Shown: positions 7,988 through 18,324, counted from the stretch's first letter. The stretch: 64,000 nt of DNA from Xenococcaceae cyanobacterium MO_188.B32 (GCA_030065635.1 JASJDJ010000009.1:1-64000); one strand, 5' to 3'. The notes: generated by a model not told the origin, from the letters alone. Translations and numbers: made by a program.

Positions 7988-8935
7988 ATGTTCGATCTGA
8001 CCAGACAATATCTTCAAAAACTAGGTTTACCTGGAGAAGATAAAAACAATTTACCTTCATCTAAACTAACTTTTACTGATGGAGCTAACTTTCGGATTGA
8101 GATACCTACTGTTAACACTCTTGAAGCTGCTCGAGCTTTACTTCAAGAAGCAGAATTATTAGGAATTACCATCAATCGGCTCACGGAAACTTACGGAATT
8201 TTTCGCCACACTCGCAGGGAAATTCAAGATTGGGTCAATCTATGCCGAGATTATGGCTGTCAACTGGTTATGTCTCCAGGTCCCCGTGCTACTTACGACA
8301 CCAGTGCTACGGTTCAATCATCTCAAGGTGTACGGATTGGTTATCGGCTTCGCGGACAAGAACAAGTAATTCGGGCGATCGAAGATGTTAAAAGGGGTGT
8401 GGAATTAGGCATTAAAGGTTTTCTGATTTACGATGAGGGAATGCTGTGGTTAGTCGCACGGATGCGTCAGGATGGAGAATTACCTCCCGATATTTCGTTT
8501 AAAGTTTCTGCTCACTGTGGTAATGCCAATCCCGTCTCGGTGAGACTTATGGCCGAATTTGGTGCTGATAGTGTTAATCCTGTCAGAGACTTACAGTTAC
8601 CAATGATTGCAGCGATCCGAGAAGCGGTTTCTATTCCTCTTGATTGCCATACCGATAATCCTCCTGCCTCTGGTGGCTTTATTCGCTCTTATGAAGCTCC
8701 TGAAATAGTCCGCATTGCTGCACCAGTTTATCTCAAAACAGGAAATTCAGTAATTAGTTCTCATGGTCAGTTGACTTCTGTTGACGATGGTAAACAGATG
8801 GCCAGACAAGCATCAATCATTGTGGAAATGGTTGAACGTTATTATCCAGAGGCTATTCAATCCCCACGCCAGATTAATTTTGAAACTGATTGGAGCACAT
8901 CGAACTTGAAACTGGCTCAACAGGTGAAAGGCTAA
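7988..8935 (+). CDS. U32-peptidase-like TIM-barrel protein
   Basis: A 315-residue protein resembling the short U32 peptidase-like family found in actinobacteria and cyanobacteria. It has a barrel-type pattern: FRIEIPTVNTLEAARALLQ, SPGPRATYDTSA, LGIKGFLIYDEGMLWLV, FGADSVNPVRDLQLPMIAAI and IPLDCHTDNPPASGGF. Despite the name, related U32 enzymes act in prephenate-derived hydroxylation and collagen-like peptide turnover, so peptidase activity is not assured. It ends in TAATG, overlapping the transporter start, so the two proteins are probably translationally coupled; the enzyme may act on what the transporter brings in. Confidence 0.7.
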   Translation: MFDLTRQYLQKLGLPGEDKNNLPSSKLTFTDGANFRIEIPTVNTLEAARALLQEAELLGITINRLTETYGIFRHTRREIQDWVNLCRDYGCQLVMSPGPRATYDTSATVQSSQGVRIGYRLRGQEQVIRAIEDVKRGVELGIKGFLIYDEGMLWLVARMRQDGELPPDISFKVSAHCGNANPVSVRLMAEFGADSVNPVRDLQLPMIAAIREAVSIPLDCHTDNPPASGGFIRSYEAPEIVRIAAPVYLKTGNSVISSHGQLTSVDDGKQMARQASIIVEMVERYYPEAIQSPRQINFETDWSTSNLKLAQQVKG

Positions 8936-10368
8936 TGATGAAATCCATGTCCTTAAAAAAATCTGGACAGAGTCTACCTTTCCTTTTGCCAATTCTGGGC
9001 GGAAGTATCATTTGGTTACTGCCCACTCCTATCGGTATTGAAGAACAAGCCTGGCACTTACTCGCTATCTTTGTCGCTACTATTCTCGGTTTTATCACCA
9101 AACCTATACCCATGGGAGCAGTAGCCCTCTCTGCATTAGTAGTGTCGATCGTGAGCCAAACTCTGACTCTGGCTGAAGGATTGAGTGGTTTTAGTCATCC
9201 TACTTCTTGGCTGACATTCAGTTCTTTTTTGATTGCCAGAGGCTTTATTAAAACTGGTTTGGCTGCACGTCTTGCTTATCTTTTTATTAAAATTCTGGGA
9301 CAAAATACTCTCCTCCTCAGTTACGGATTATTAGCCACAGATTTGGTCTTAGCTCCAGGTATGCCGAGCGGTAATGCCAGAGCTGGAGGGGTTATTTTCC
9401 CTTTAGTCAAGTCTCTGGCTCAAATCTATCAAAGTGAACCTCATGATGGTTCAGCTCGCCGAATCGGTAGTTTTCTGATGATTACCTCTTTTCAAGGTAC
9501 TCAAATCACTACTGCTCTATTCTTTACCGCTATGGTTGCCAATCCTTTGATGGCCAATCTAGCTGGAGAAATGATCGGATTTGAAATTACTTGGATTATT
9601 TGGGCTTTAGCTGCTCTTGTCCCTGGTTTGATTAGTTTGTTAATCATGCCCGCGATCGTCTATTTTTGCCATCCCCCAGAGATTAAATCCACTCCCAAAG
9701 CTACCGAGTTAGCCCAAGATAAGCTAGCTAAGATGGGCAGAATTAGTAAATCGGAATGGTTGATGGCAGGAACTTTTGTACTGCTACTATGGCTCTGGAT
9801 TTTTGGCGATTACTTAGGAGGAATTAAAAGTGCTACTACAGCTTTATTAGGAGTTGCGCTTTTAGTAGTTACCCAGGTTTTGAGTTGGGATGAAATCATT
9901 GCAGAGAAAAAGGCTTGGAATATTTTGCTCTGGTTTTCTGTCTTATTGATGATGGCTTCTTTTCTGAAGGAGTTTGGTTTAATTGCCTGGGTGAGTCAAC
10001 AGCTAGGAGGTTTTATCGAAGGTTTTTCCTGGCCACTCGCTTTCTGTTTATTGAGCGTAGTTTATTTTTATAATGGTTACTTCTTCGCTAGTAAAGCAGC
10101 CAGAGCTAGTGCTATGTATGCCCCCTTTCTTTCTGTTGCTCTTGCCGTAGGAACACCGCCAATGTATGCTGTCTTGGTGCTAGCCTTCTTGCTCAATCTG
10201 TCTGGATGTCTGACTCATTACGGCACTGCTGTCGCACCTATTTACTATGGCTCTGGATACGTAGATGTTCGTGTTTGGTGGAAGATCGGATTTATCTTGA
10301 GTTTAGTTTACCTTCCTATTTGGCTTGGGGTTGGAGGCTTGTGGTGGCGAGCTTTAGGCTTAATTTAA
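8935..10368 (+). CDS. DASS/SLC13-family anion (dicarboxylate or sulfate) transporter
   Basis: A 477-residue polytopic membrane protein of the divalent anion:sodium symporter family, with about 12 spans. Family-typical segments include PGMPSGNARAGGVIFPLVKS with a following SFQGTQITTALFFTAM, and near the C-terminus GCLTHYGTAVAPIYYGSGYV. These match the two substrate/sodium-binding loops. Relatives import 2-oxoglutarate/malate or sulfate. The start is the ATG that overlaps the previous stop (TAATG), behind AGGTGAAAG; an upstream in-frame ATG at 8890 lies inside the previous gene and is less likely. Confidence 0.85.
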   Translation: MMKSMSLKKSGQSLPFLLPILGGSIIWLLPTPIGIEEQAWHLLAIFVATILGFITKPIPMGAVALSALVVSIVSQTLTLAEGLSGFSHPTSWLTFSSFLIARGFIKTGLAARLAYLFIKILGQNTLLLSYGLLATDLVLAPGMPSGNARAGGVIFPLVKSLAQIYQSEPHDGSARRIGSFLMITSFQGTQITTALFFTAMVANPLMANLAGEMIGFEITWIIWALAALVPGLISLLIMPAIVYFCHPPEIKSTPKATELAQDKLAKMGRISKSEWLMAGTFVLLLWLWIFGDYLGGIKSATTALLGVALLVVTQVLSWDEIIAEKKAWNILLWFSVLLMMASFLKEFGLIAWVSQQLGGFIEGFSWPLAFCLLSVVYFYNGYFFASKAARASAMYAPFLSVALAVGTPPMYAVLVLAFLLNLSGCLTHYGTAVAPIYYGSGYVDVRVWWKIGFILSLVYLPIWLGVGGLWWRALGLI

Positions 10369-10399
10369 CTAATGGGGGTTTGGGAGAAGCGGAAGGATG

Positions 10400-11908
10400 T
10401 CACTTAGATTCTAAATAAGTAAAATCATAACCAGTTCCCGATTTTTTCCCTGGTTCTACTCTAACTAAAACCCCTCTGGCGAGACGATCTCCATTCTCCA
10501 TGAAGCGAATGGGTCCCGATGAACCTTCAGCTATGAATCGGGGGTGAGCGAGAATTTCCTGTAACTGCTGACGACTATTAGTTATTTGCAAACCTTTGAT
10601 AATTACTTGGGTTGCATCATAAGCCATCGCTGTACGCCAACTTCCAGTTTCCTGCCAGAGCTTCTGAGCATTGTTGGTAAAAGAATTATTTTCAGAAGGT
10701 TTTGGATACCAAGCCACAGGTAAAACTAGACCGTTGACACTTATTTGTCCCTGCTTTAAGGTAGTCAGACTGAATGTCGTATGACTTCCAAATAAAGGTA
10801 ATTGTTGTTGATTAGCTCTAGCCACTTCAATGGCTTGATTCAAATAGCGTAATGATGGTGCTAGCACCAGAGCATCTGCACCATTACTGATGACCTTAGC
10901 AGGAATTTTAGTAGGATTGAAATCGGCTGCCGAAAAATTGCATTTTACTCCATTGATTACTCCTCCATACTGATAAACTGCCCAGGTTAAGTCGCTCTTA
11001 AACGAAACAGTCGCTTTGGCTCGCTCATCTGCACAGATAGCAATATTGGTTTTACGGGCTACGTTAACTATATAATCAGCTAACTTTTCGGCTAATGCTC
11101 TAGTGCTTGGGGTGGCACGATATATATAGTTGCCTATTTCTGTCAAAGATTTGGCCGAACTGGTGGGAGTAATCATAACTAGCCCACCTTCTTGATAAAT
11201 CGGAGCAGCAGCTATCGAAGAATCACTAGCATTATGTCCCACTACGGCTAGAATTTCTGACTCTTGAACCAATTTAGTGGCAATTTCCTTCGCTAATTCA
11301 GGATTATTATTATCATTAGTAATAATTACTTTGAGCAATCGATTTTTATTTTCCTGATTCGAGTTAAACTGGTTTTGTGCTTGAGCCACACCACGTAAGA
11401 TTTCTTGAGCTACATTTAAGTTTGCGCCAATAGGAACGCTGACAGCAATTGTTACTTCATTGCCTTGAGCCACAGCCTTACTATTGTTGAGGTAAATCAA
11501 TGTCTCTGGATCGTTGGCATAATTTTCCAAAGATGCCCTGAATTTGATTTGAGCTTGCTGGTAGTTTTCACTGCTATATGCTCTGATTCCTTCCAACTTA
11601 TCGATCCCACCCTCTGCTGTAATCAACATTTGATTTCCTTGACTCCATAATTTTTCTGCTTTCTCTTCAGAATCGATAGATGGTGTTTCGGCTGTTGTTT
11701 TTTGCTTATCAATTCCAATTGCATCAGCAGGGCTATTTTTTTTTCTCTGTTCGAGCATAAAAAATATTGTGGTTGTAATTGTGATTACACCGATCAAAAA
11801 TAACAAAACAAAAATTAACCTGTTATTTCTCGTTTCTTGATTAGACATAAAATGATGTTTCTCTTGAATGAATATACTTGGCACGGGCACAACTTGCGGT
11901 TTTTCCAT
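10400..11908 (-). CDS. Membrane-anchored LivK-like ABC-type substrate-binding protein
   Basis: A 502-residue protein with an N-terminal membrane anchor (LIFVLLFLIGVITITTTIFF, about residues 30-49), a short helical region with a possible TPR unit (about 70-135), then a periplasmic-binding type-1 domain (about 150-495). That domain shows VTIAVSVPIGANLNVAQEIL, AVVGHNASDSSIAAAPIYQ, MITPTSSAKSL and GPIRFMENGDR, typical of branched-chain amino-acid binding proteins. No permease gene is near, so it may be a sensor-like orphan. The Met at residue 21 (11848) is an alternative start. It lies tail to tail with the DASS gene. Confidence 0.8.
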   Translation of the reverse strand: MEKPQVVPVPSIFIQEKHHFMSNQETRNNRLIFVLLFLIGVITITTTIFFMLEQRKKNSPADAIGIDKQKTTAETPSIDSEEKAEKLWSQGNQMLITAEGGIDKLEGIRAYSSENYQQAQIKFRASLENYANDPETLIYLNNSKAVAQGNEVTIAVSVPIGANLNVAQEILRGVAQAQNQFNSNQENKNRLLKVIITNDNNNPELAKEIATKLVQESEILAVVGHNASDSSIAAAPIYQEGGLVMITPTSSAKSLTEIGNYIYRATPSTRALAEKLADYIVNVARKTNIAICADERAKATVSFKSDLTWAVYQYGGVINGVKCNFSAADFNPTKIPAKVISNGADALVLAPSLRYLNQAIEVARANQQQLPLFGSHTTFSLTTLKQGQISVNGLVLPVAWYPKPSENNSFTNNAQKLWQETGSWRTAMAYDATQVIIKGLQITNSRQQLQEILAHPRFIAEGSSGPIRFMENGDRLARGVLVRVEPGKKSGTGYDFTYLESK

Positions 11909-12344
11909 CTATATATTACCGTCAAGCAAAAGCTCAGATTGTAACCGTGCAAAGTACCTCCTCCAGGGTTAATCCCTGTCATTGGGGTTGTTTTGCTACC
12001 GGGCGCATCTAGCGGGTTGGGGGCTCACAAGGGTAGGTTTTTTATAATTAAGAAGAAGCTAAATCGCTCTCTATGATTAAAGGAGAAGGGAAGCAGACGA
12101 CCCCTCACGAATAGGGGCGGATTCAACCAGCTTTGGGCGATCGCCAATCCCTTATTTTGAAGAGGTGATGTCTTCTTCCTCTAGTATTAAGAAGTATTAC
12201 GATTTACATGACTACAGCTTGGAGAAGTAAGGCCTGTATTCTTTAATTGATAATGCTTTCAGTGATTTATAGTAGATTTGTATGGGGTAAGTTCAGTTAG
12301 AAGGGAGGCTTGCGTTAGCGGGTAATTTCTTTCTTATAAATCAC
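11909..12344. other. Intergenic region between two minus-strand genes
   Basis: 436 bases. Two weak stems are seen: CAGGG...CCCTG at 11969-11983 and CCCCT...AGGGG at 12101-12117, neither followed by a T-run. One HIP1 site is present. It should hold the terminator of the CHAT gene and the promoter of the binding-protein gene, but I cannot place either. Confidence 0.45.
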
Positions 12345-15287
12345 CTAAAGCCAATTTCCTAGAATTACAAATTGAGCCCAAAAGAAGGGATGTTGTCGAA
12401 AGCGAGGAATTTCTAAGAGTTTTTGTTGGGCGCGTCGCAATGCTTCTGCCTTGGTAACTTTATCCGATGAAAGTTCTTCATAAAATCGGCTCATTAGCAT
12501 ATATGTTGCTTCATCGTTAACCTGCCAGAGCGATCCCAGGGTACTTCTAGCACCAGAACGTACTGCTGTCCCTGCTAGACCCAAAACGGCTTGGCGATCC
12601 CCTAAGGCTGTTTCACAGGCACTCAATACTAACAATTCCACCACCACTGAAGTCGATTCATTTAATCCAGTAGTCAATAATATATCCCGTAGCTGATTAA
12701 TGCTGAGTCGATCGTCCCAGGTCAAGATAAAAGTATTTTCAAACTGAGAGCTAAACTGACCGTGAGTTGCTAAATGAACTATCGGGGCATTTAAGTTACT
12801 AATGGCTGTGGCAAAGGATTCTTGAGTAAAGTCCTGATTGAGTAGAATTTTCTGACTGGGCAAATAACCTTGAATTTGCTCAATTTCAGGTTCAACATTG
12901 GGTAAAGAGGAAAAACCTTGATTTGCTTCACTAATCCCAGATGCAAGTACACTTAAATTTCGTCGAGCAATGGGATTAAGCTCTAATAGTTGCAGTCCTG
13001 GAGCTAGGGCAACAGCATAGTGCTCCATCAAAAATTGTTGCCCATCGTAAAGCACTGCCATGGGAATATTCCGCAAAACGCCATCAGAAATAAATACTAG
13101 AGTTTGAATATCCTGACTGGCTAGATCGGAGATAGCGGGGCGGATTAGCCAGTCATATATCTGTTGTGAAAGAGATAAATATCTCTGACTGCTGGTTTGT
13201 ACTAGAGCTTCCCGTAGTTGAGTCACGGTATCTTCAAGTTGTGTCTTTGCTATTAAAGTACTATAGTGTTGCAGCTTCTGTCCTGGTAATCGGAGAATCA
13301 CTTCTAATCGGTCTGAGAGGATAATCGGATAAAAAACCGCAGCTTGTCGATCTACCTGGTCGATTCGCACCTGATTTGCATCAATACAGGCTTCACGAAA
13401 AAAGTTATCAAGCTCTGCCATTTGGAGAGATTCGATGGTATTTCGAGCCTGTTCGAGGTTTTCGGGTGAGGCAACTGTTTTTTTGTCCAGCAGCAGATCG
13501 ACCAATTCACGGTGAATCGGTTCAACACTCTCTTGAAAAGCAAGCTGAACTTCGGGATTGAGAGATACCAGATCGCTGCGTAGGGACTGTAATGTATCGA
13601 CCGATGCTCTGTATGCATCAATGGCGTTTTTATAATCGGGGGGTAGGTTTTCTGGGGTTGAAGCTTGGGCTTTCAGAATGCGCCCTAGCTGCCATTGCCA
13701 GCGATAAGAAATTTCGGGAGCATTAATGTTTTGAGAGAGTATCAATGCCTGTTGAGTCAACATTTTAGCATCTTGCCACTGTTTGGCTTCCTCGTAAATA
13801 TGCCCCAGACTGCCTAAAGCATAGGACTCCGATCGCCGATCGCCTAAACTTTTCGCATCTTGGTTGGCAATTTTTAATGCTTGGGCAATCTCTGTCAAAG
13901 TTTCACTAGAAATTGTGATTGATTCGATACTCGGAGAGCTTGGGGCTAGGGATGTTGAAGATAAGGACGATCGCCGATTGGATAAATTAACTTGAGGAGA
14001 TGCTAAGTCGGTGAGGTTACGACCGATGAAAAAATCTACTAGATTGATGTTATCGCGAGTGTAAGTCGTTATGGGTGTCGCTGGTGAAGCTCTGGTAATC
14101 TCAACCTTTCCCATTTTGGTCTGTGTAGCTTGAGATGACTCTTTTTTTTGGGCGAGTTTTAAACGGTTGTCAGCTAAGTTAATTTTGGCATAGATACTTT
14201 CTCGATTGAGAGCAAGAGTATCGATCTGTTGCTGAATTTTTAATGCTAGGGCATCTGCTAAAGTCCATTGTTGAGTGTCAATCAGTACATTAAATTCTCT
14301 CAACCGAGCTTGAACAGAAGTAATGGAATTTACAGACTGGGTAGCAGCTTGACGATAGTATTTCAGTGCGGCTTCAAAATTCCTTTGAGTACTGGCAATG
14401 TTTCCTAATCCGACTTGTGATGCACTAGCAATCTGAGGCAGATTTAATTTTTGTGAAATACTCAGACTTTGTTGCAAAATAGTTTCTGCCTGCTCTAAAT
14501 TTCCTGCCAGTTGTAAGGCATTGCCCAACTGCTGCAAGCCTACTGCTTTTACTTCAGAGTCGGGTTGACTCTTCAGGTTTTGGTTGACCTCTGTTAAAAC
14601 TGCGATCGCACGGCGATACCTGCCCATAGTTTCTAGGGCTTGTGCTTGACTTACCTGATTTCGCACTAAATGGTCTGTATCTTCAAGTTGAGTATAAATA
14701 TCTGCTGCGGATTGCCAAGCTTGTAATGCCGATTTTGCTTTTCCTCGATCGAGATCGAGATATCCCTTCATATCTAAGGTTCTCGCTAAAACTGGTAGTC
14801 GATCGGGAGTAGAAACCTTATTCAGTTGTTCTAAACTATCTGAAATTGCTTTTGTAGATTCTTGCCAATTTCCCAAATTATGATAAGCTAAAGCCAAATT
14901 TCTCAGTGCTAAAGCTTGATTCACGCGATCGTCCCGAGCTCGATATGTTTCAACAATTTGTTGTAAGAGTGTAATTGCCCGTTCAATCTCGCCAGTCTCG
15001 AATAATTGAGAGCTTAGATCTAACTTCTGTTCTATAGTTTGATTTTCACTGTTAGAACTTACCTCTACGTTCTGCCTCCATCGATGGTGAAGATCGGGTT
15101 CTAGAGCAACCGCAGAAGTAGCAAGTATCAAAGATAAGGTCAACAAAAATAAAAGAATTTCTCGTGCAAAGCACTGGTGAAACTTGCTCGCAGAACGAAG
15201 ATAAGACCAACAAAAGTTTGCTAAAGACTTACAGGTTTGCTTCATCCACCTTCTAGCATTAGCTAGGTTAAACCATCGATTAACCAT
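12345..15287 (-). CDS. Secreted TPR-repeat protein with C-terminal CHAT protease domain
   Basis: A 980-residue protein. A hydrophobic export segment lies at about residues 43-62 after a long basic start. Tetratricopeptide-like helical pairs fill about 85-330 and again about 470-560. The C-terminal CHAT domain (about 680-980) has the caspase-like dyad: H842 in HLATHG and C891 in LVLSACETALGD, with the downstream GSLWQVND segment. CHAT domains are cysteine peptidases of the clan that includes caspases and separase; many cyanobacterial TPR-CHAT proteins are of unknown target. All catalytic parts are intact. It is transcribed with no close partner, 85 bases downstream of the STAS gene end. Confidence 0.88.
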   Translation of the reverse strand: MVNRWFNLANARRWMKQTCKSLANFCWSYLRSASKFHQCFAREILLFLLTLSLILATSAVALEPDLHHRWRQNVEVSSNSENQTIEQKLDLSSQLFETGEIERAITLLQQIVETYRARDDRVNQALALRNLALAYHNLGNWQESTKAISDSLEQLNKVSTPDRLPVLARTLDMKGYLDLDRGKAKSALQAWQSAADIYTQLEDTDHLVRNQVSQAQALETMGRYRRAIAVLTEVNQNLKSQPDSEVKAVGLQQLGNALQLAGNLEQAETILQQSLSISQKLNLPQIASASQVGLGNIASTQRNFEAALKYYRQAATQSVNSITSVQARLREFNVLIDTQQWTLADALALKIQQQIDTLALNRESIYAKINLADNRLKLAQKKESSQATQTKMGKVEITRASPATPITTYTRDNINLVDFFIGRNLTDLASPQVNLSNRRSSLSSTSLAPSSPSIESITISSETLTEIAQALKIANQDAKSLGDRRSESYALGSLGHIYEEAKQWQDAKMLTQQALILSQNINAPEISYRWQWQLGRILKAQASTPENLPPDYKNAIDAYRASVDTLQSLRSDLVSLNPEVQLAFQESVEPIHRELVDLLLDKKTVASPENLEQARNTIESLQMAELDNFFREACIDANQVRIDQVDRQAAVFYPIILSDRLEVILRLPGQKLQHYSTLIAKTQLEDTVTQLREALVQTSSQRYLSLSQQIYDWLIRPAISDLASQDIQTLVFISDGVLRNIPMAVLYDGQQFLMEHYAVALAPGLQLLELNPIARRNLSVLASGISEANQGFSSLPNVEPEIEQIQGYLPSQKILLNQDFTQESFATAISNLNAPIVHLATHGQFSSQFENTFILTWDDRLSINQLRDILLTTGLNESTSVVVELLVLSACETALGDRQAVLGLAGTAVRSGARSTLGSLWQVNDEATYMLMSRFYEELSSDKVTKAEALRRAQQKLLEIPRFRQHPFFWAQFVILGNWL

Positions 15288-15372
15288 TTTTTTAAATCAA
15301 TAGATAACATGAATCTATACAACAACTCACTACACGTCCCTTCCTATTTTTTGCGACACAACCCAAGTTACT

Positions 15373-15708
15373 TCAAGAGTTGAGCATAGCTAATGCTTCC
15401 TCAAGGGTTTCACTTGTACTAAAAAAGTCCAAGAAGCCAGTAACAGACATGGTATCTTGAAGGTCTTCAGAAAGTCCTACCAGTACGAGTTTTCCTTCCT
15501 CAGCTGCTGTTCGTCGATACAGGGACAGCAGCATCCGCAAGCCAGCACTGGACATATAGGGGACATTGGTCATATCCATCACGATTTTGCTTCCTGGTTC
15601 GGCTAAAGATAATACCTGCTTTTGAATTCCTGGGGCAGTATTAGCATCTACATCACCAGAAAGCTCCACCAACTTTACTTCATCTACGTTTTTTAGATTT
15701 ATTTCCAT
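15373..15708 (-). CDS. STAS-domain anti-sigma factor antagonist (SpoIIAA/RsbV type)
   Basis: A 111-residue single STAS domain. The segment VPYMSSAGLRMLLSLYRR holds the conserved serine that the partner kinase phosphorylates in this family. In partner switching, the unphosphorylated form binds the kinase and frees its target. The order AGE epimerase then STAS on the same strand matches slr1855-slr1856 in the icfG cluster of Synechocystis. The matching kinase and phosphatase are encoded about 30 kb away at 46129-48903. Confidence 0.92.
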   Translation of the reverse strand: MEINLKNVDEVKLVELSGDVDANTAPGIQKQVLSLAEPGSKIVMDMTNVPYMSSAGLRMLLSLYRRTAAEEGKLVLVGLSEDLQDTMSVTGFLDFFSTSETLEEALAMLNS

Positions 15709-15747
15709 TGTCGCTTGTCATTTTGTTATCTGTGATTTAGTTTATTG

Positions 15748-17583
15748 CTAAACAGGGACAATTTGCACCTTAACTTTTACCCGTTCATTGGTTTTTGGTA
15801 ATTTAACAGTCAAAGCATCTGTATCGAAATTACTGTAAGGTTCTCCATCAATTTCACACTTGCCAATCTTGATACTTCCTGGTGGTAAAATATCTGGTGA
15901 CACCCGCAAGATATTATCTGGGAATCCTTCTGGCATGGGCTTAAAGTAGAAGTCCATTGGTTGCTTGGTAATCAATAAGTTAGTATAGACGGCAGCTAAA
16001 TAGCACAATTCAAAAGAATGATAACCACTCATGGAGTGAGAACCTTTGCCCCGTTCACTACCTCCAGCTAGATAGGGAATACCATTAGCAAGGACATTGA
16101 AGTAGATACCACCATCTTCGAGATCCAAGAACCAGGCATTATAAAATGCTGCTGCTTCGCGACCTAAGCGTTGATAATCTTTATCTTTGAGAATACCGGT
16201 TAGGATAAGATAAGCTAAGATAGCCTGTTCCTGCTGCCACCAAGCTTTGCGATCGTGCCAGACAAAGCGGTGATGGGTTTCTCCTTCTTCTAGAAGACGC
16301 TCAACTACATCATACCAACCACCTCTTTGTTGGTCGCTACCTACTGCGGGCATGATATCGGCAATTTTTTTCGCCAGATTGAGATATTCATCCTTGGATT
16401 TGAGGCTGTACATGCGCATCAGATTCCAGGCAATCTTGAGGTTGTGACCTACTACAGCACGATTTTGTTGCCATCCCCAAGTAGTATCGTGGGACCAATC
16501 TTCATAGAAGCGTTCCTGAACAAATGGACTATGTTCGTAGTCAGGAAAACGCTTTTCAATAGTGTCAAAAGTGTACTCCAGCATATCTGCGTATTCTTGT
16601 TTACCTGTTGCCAACCATAGATTAATCAGGTAAGCTGGAGCGTGATCTCCGACTGAGTTCCAATTCTTTTTAGCCTTGTTGTGCCCTAATGATTCGCTGC
16701 GAGGGTCTAAGGTCATGGGATCGAGGTGAGAAAAATAGCCCCCAGATTCACTTTTATCGAGAAAGAAGTCGTTGAAAAGTTTAATTGTTTTTTCCGTATC
16801 GCTCATAATTTGGGGATCGCCCGTACAGCGATAGGTTTGGATAGGACCAGCCAGGGCATAAATCTGCTCGTAAGCGGGAATAGCATAATAGTCGTCACCA
16901 AATTCGGAAGCGAAGATTTTATCTTCCATCTCTCCTTTGACATCAATGCCGTGATACCAGTAGACTATGCCTTCGTCTAAGTCTTCAAACCGCATGTGTT
17001 CCCGTAGATATTCAGTACCTCTCTCTGCGGCTTTCAGAAAACTATCTTCACCAGTCAAGAGGAAAGCACTGGCAAAACCATAGACAAGACGAGAAATGGT
17101 ATCGGTTTCTTGACGGAAATTAGAAATTGACTTCTCACCGCTAAGAGTTACTGAAGTGCGATAATTCCGATAGTTAAATTCTTCTTCACCAAATTGAACT
17201 TTTAGGTAAAATCTGCCTAGAGAATTAATTTGTTTGACCCACCAGTCTCGTTTCTCGAAAACATACTCCCTTGTTTTCCTACCGGCAAAAACAAGTTGCT
17301 TGGCATCGAATTGATCACTATCTGGATAAAATACTCCATAGGTAAAAAGATACCTACCAGAAACCAGCATCGATCTCATGTTTGCCGTTGCATCAATGTA
17401 GCCTTCATCGAAATTTTGGATCAATTTGGCATAAGCCATCGGACTTAGTTTAACTTTAAACTCTCTGCCATCAGATGTTTTAAGTCCAAAAATATCAGTT
17501 TCTGAGTCGTAGTTAGTAACGTATCCAGCGATTAAATCCGAAAATGAAAAATTAGCTATATTACCCATTTTTGTATTACTCAA
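15748..17583 (-). CDS. AGE-family (N-acylglucosamine 2-epimerase-like) sugar epimerase/isomerase
   Basis: A 611-residue cytosolic protein. The C-terminal about 450 residues have the (alpha/alpha)6-barrel pattern of N-acylglucosamine 2-epimerases and related aldose-ketose isomerases: WNSVGDHAPAYLINLWLATG, WGWQQNRAVVGHNLKIAWNL, and FVWHDRKAWWQQEQAILAYL, which supply the usual His and Trp pocket residues. About 150 residues at the N-terminus are an extension found in cyanobacterial members and are not part of the barrel. The substrate is unknown. The STAS gene follows by 39 bases, linking this enzyme to partner-switching control of carbohydrate use. Confidence 0.85.
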   Translation of the reverse strand: MSNTKMGNIANFSFSDLIAGYVTNYDSETDIFGLKTSDGREFKVKLSPMAYAKLIQNFDEGYIDATANMRSMLVSGRYLFTYGVFYPDSDQFDAKQLVFAGRKTREYVFEKRDWWVKQINSLGRFYLKVQFGEEEFNYRNYRTSVTLSGEKSISNFRQETDTISRLVYGFASAFLLTGEDSFLKAAERGTEYLREHMRFEDLDEGIVYWYHGIDVKGEMEDKIFASEFGDDYYAIPAYEQIYALAGPIQTYRCTGDPQIMSDTEKTIKLFNDFFLDKSESGGYFSHLDPMTLDPRSESLGHNKAKKNWNSVGDHAPAYLINLWLATGKQEYADMLEYTFDTIEKRFPDYEHSPFVQERFYEDWSHDTTWGWQQNRAVVGHNLKIAWNLMRMYSLKSKDEYLNLAKKIADIMPAVGSDQQRGGWYDVVERLLEEGETHHRFVWHDRKAWWQQEQAILAYLILTGILKDKDYQRLGREAAAFYNAWFLDLEDGGIYFNVLANGIPYLAGGSERGKGSHSMSGYHSFELCYLAAVYTNLLITKQPMDFYFKPMPEGFPDNILRVSPDILPPGSIKIGKCEIDGEPYSNFDTDALTVKLPKTNERVKVKVQIVPV

Positions 17584-17620
17584 ATCTAAATAATGTTGAA
17601 CTTTAATATGTTTCCTCTAT

Positions 17621-18295
17621 TTACTGGTTAAAACGGCGTGCCAGTGTTTTGTAGTGTTTCCGCTCTAGTGGGTTGGGTAGGATATAAAAGATCGCTACAG
17701 CAATAAATATGAATTTTGATATTGTCAAACTGAAGAAAGAAACACCAATTGAGATTAGATAAAATATAGGTGCTTTTCTAATGTGACGGTGCACAAAAGT
17801 TATGAAATCTGGGTCGGTATCCTGGTCTACCATTCCATGAGTAGTTGCGTACCACCAAAGCAATTCTAAAACTACTGCGGTTATGGCCCACATTCCAGCG
17901 TAAATTGCTACTGTGATTTGTTCGTTAGGGTATTTGCCAAGTAAGCCCGTAGGAAACGGGATTGATGCCACACACAGCAGAAAAATTATATTCAACCAAA
18001 GCAAAACATGGTCGTGCTTTTTAATGTGTCCGAACATATTGTGATGAGCGACCCAAAAAACCCCCAATACAAAAAAACTAATGATATGGCTCACAAATTC
18101 AGGGACTAAATGGAGTAGTGCTTGAGGCAGTTCCGTGGCTACTAGTTCCTCTGCTATTTCAGGTACCTTAATCTCTAAAACTAACAGGGTAATAGTGATG
18201 GCAAAAACTCCATCGCTAAAAGCAAACAACCTCTCATTACCATGAGCAGCAGAGGCTTCTTTTTCTTTGGTTACAATTTGGTTTTCATTAGCCAT
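17621..18295 (-). CDS. TMEM175/DUF1211-family potassium channel-like protein
   Basis: A 224-residue protein with six membrane spans. The RLFAFSDGVFAITITLLVLE segment contains the FSDG signature (F26-G29) of bacterial TMEM175 channels, which conduct potassium through a pore of isoleucine/leucine layers. Length is right for the bacterial form. It lies in the co-directional run with a 38-base gap to the epimerase gene. Confidence 0.88.
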   Translation of the reverse strand: MANENQIVTKEKEASAAHGNERLFAFSDGVFAITITLLVLEIKVPEIAEELVATELPQALLHLVPEFVSHIISFFVLGVFWVAHHNMFGHIKKHDHVLLWLNIIFLLCVASIPFPTGLLGKYPNEQITVAIYAGMWAITAVVLELLWWYATTHGMVDQDTDPDFITFVHRHIRKAPIFYLISIGVSFFSLTISKFIFIAVAIFYILPNPLERKHYKTLARRFNQ

Positions 18296-18324
18296 GAGTC
18301 GCTAATTCCTCGAGCTTCAATGTA

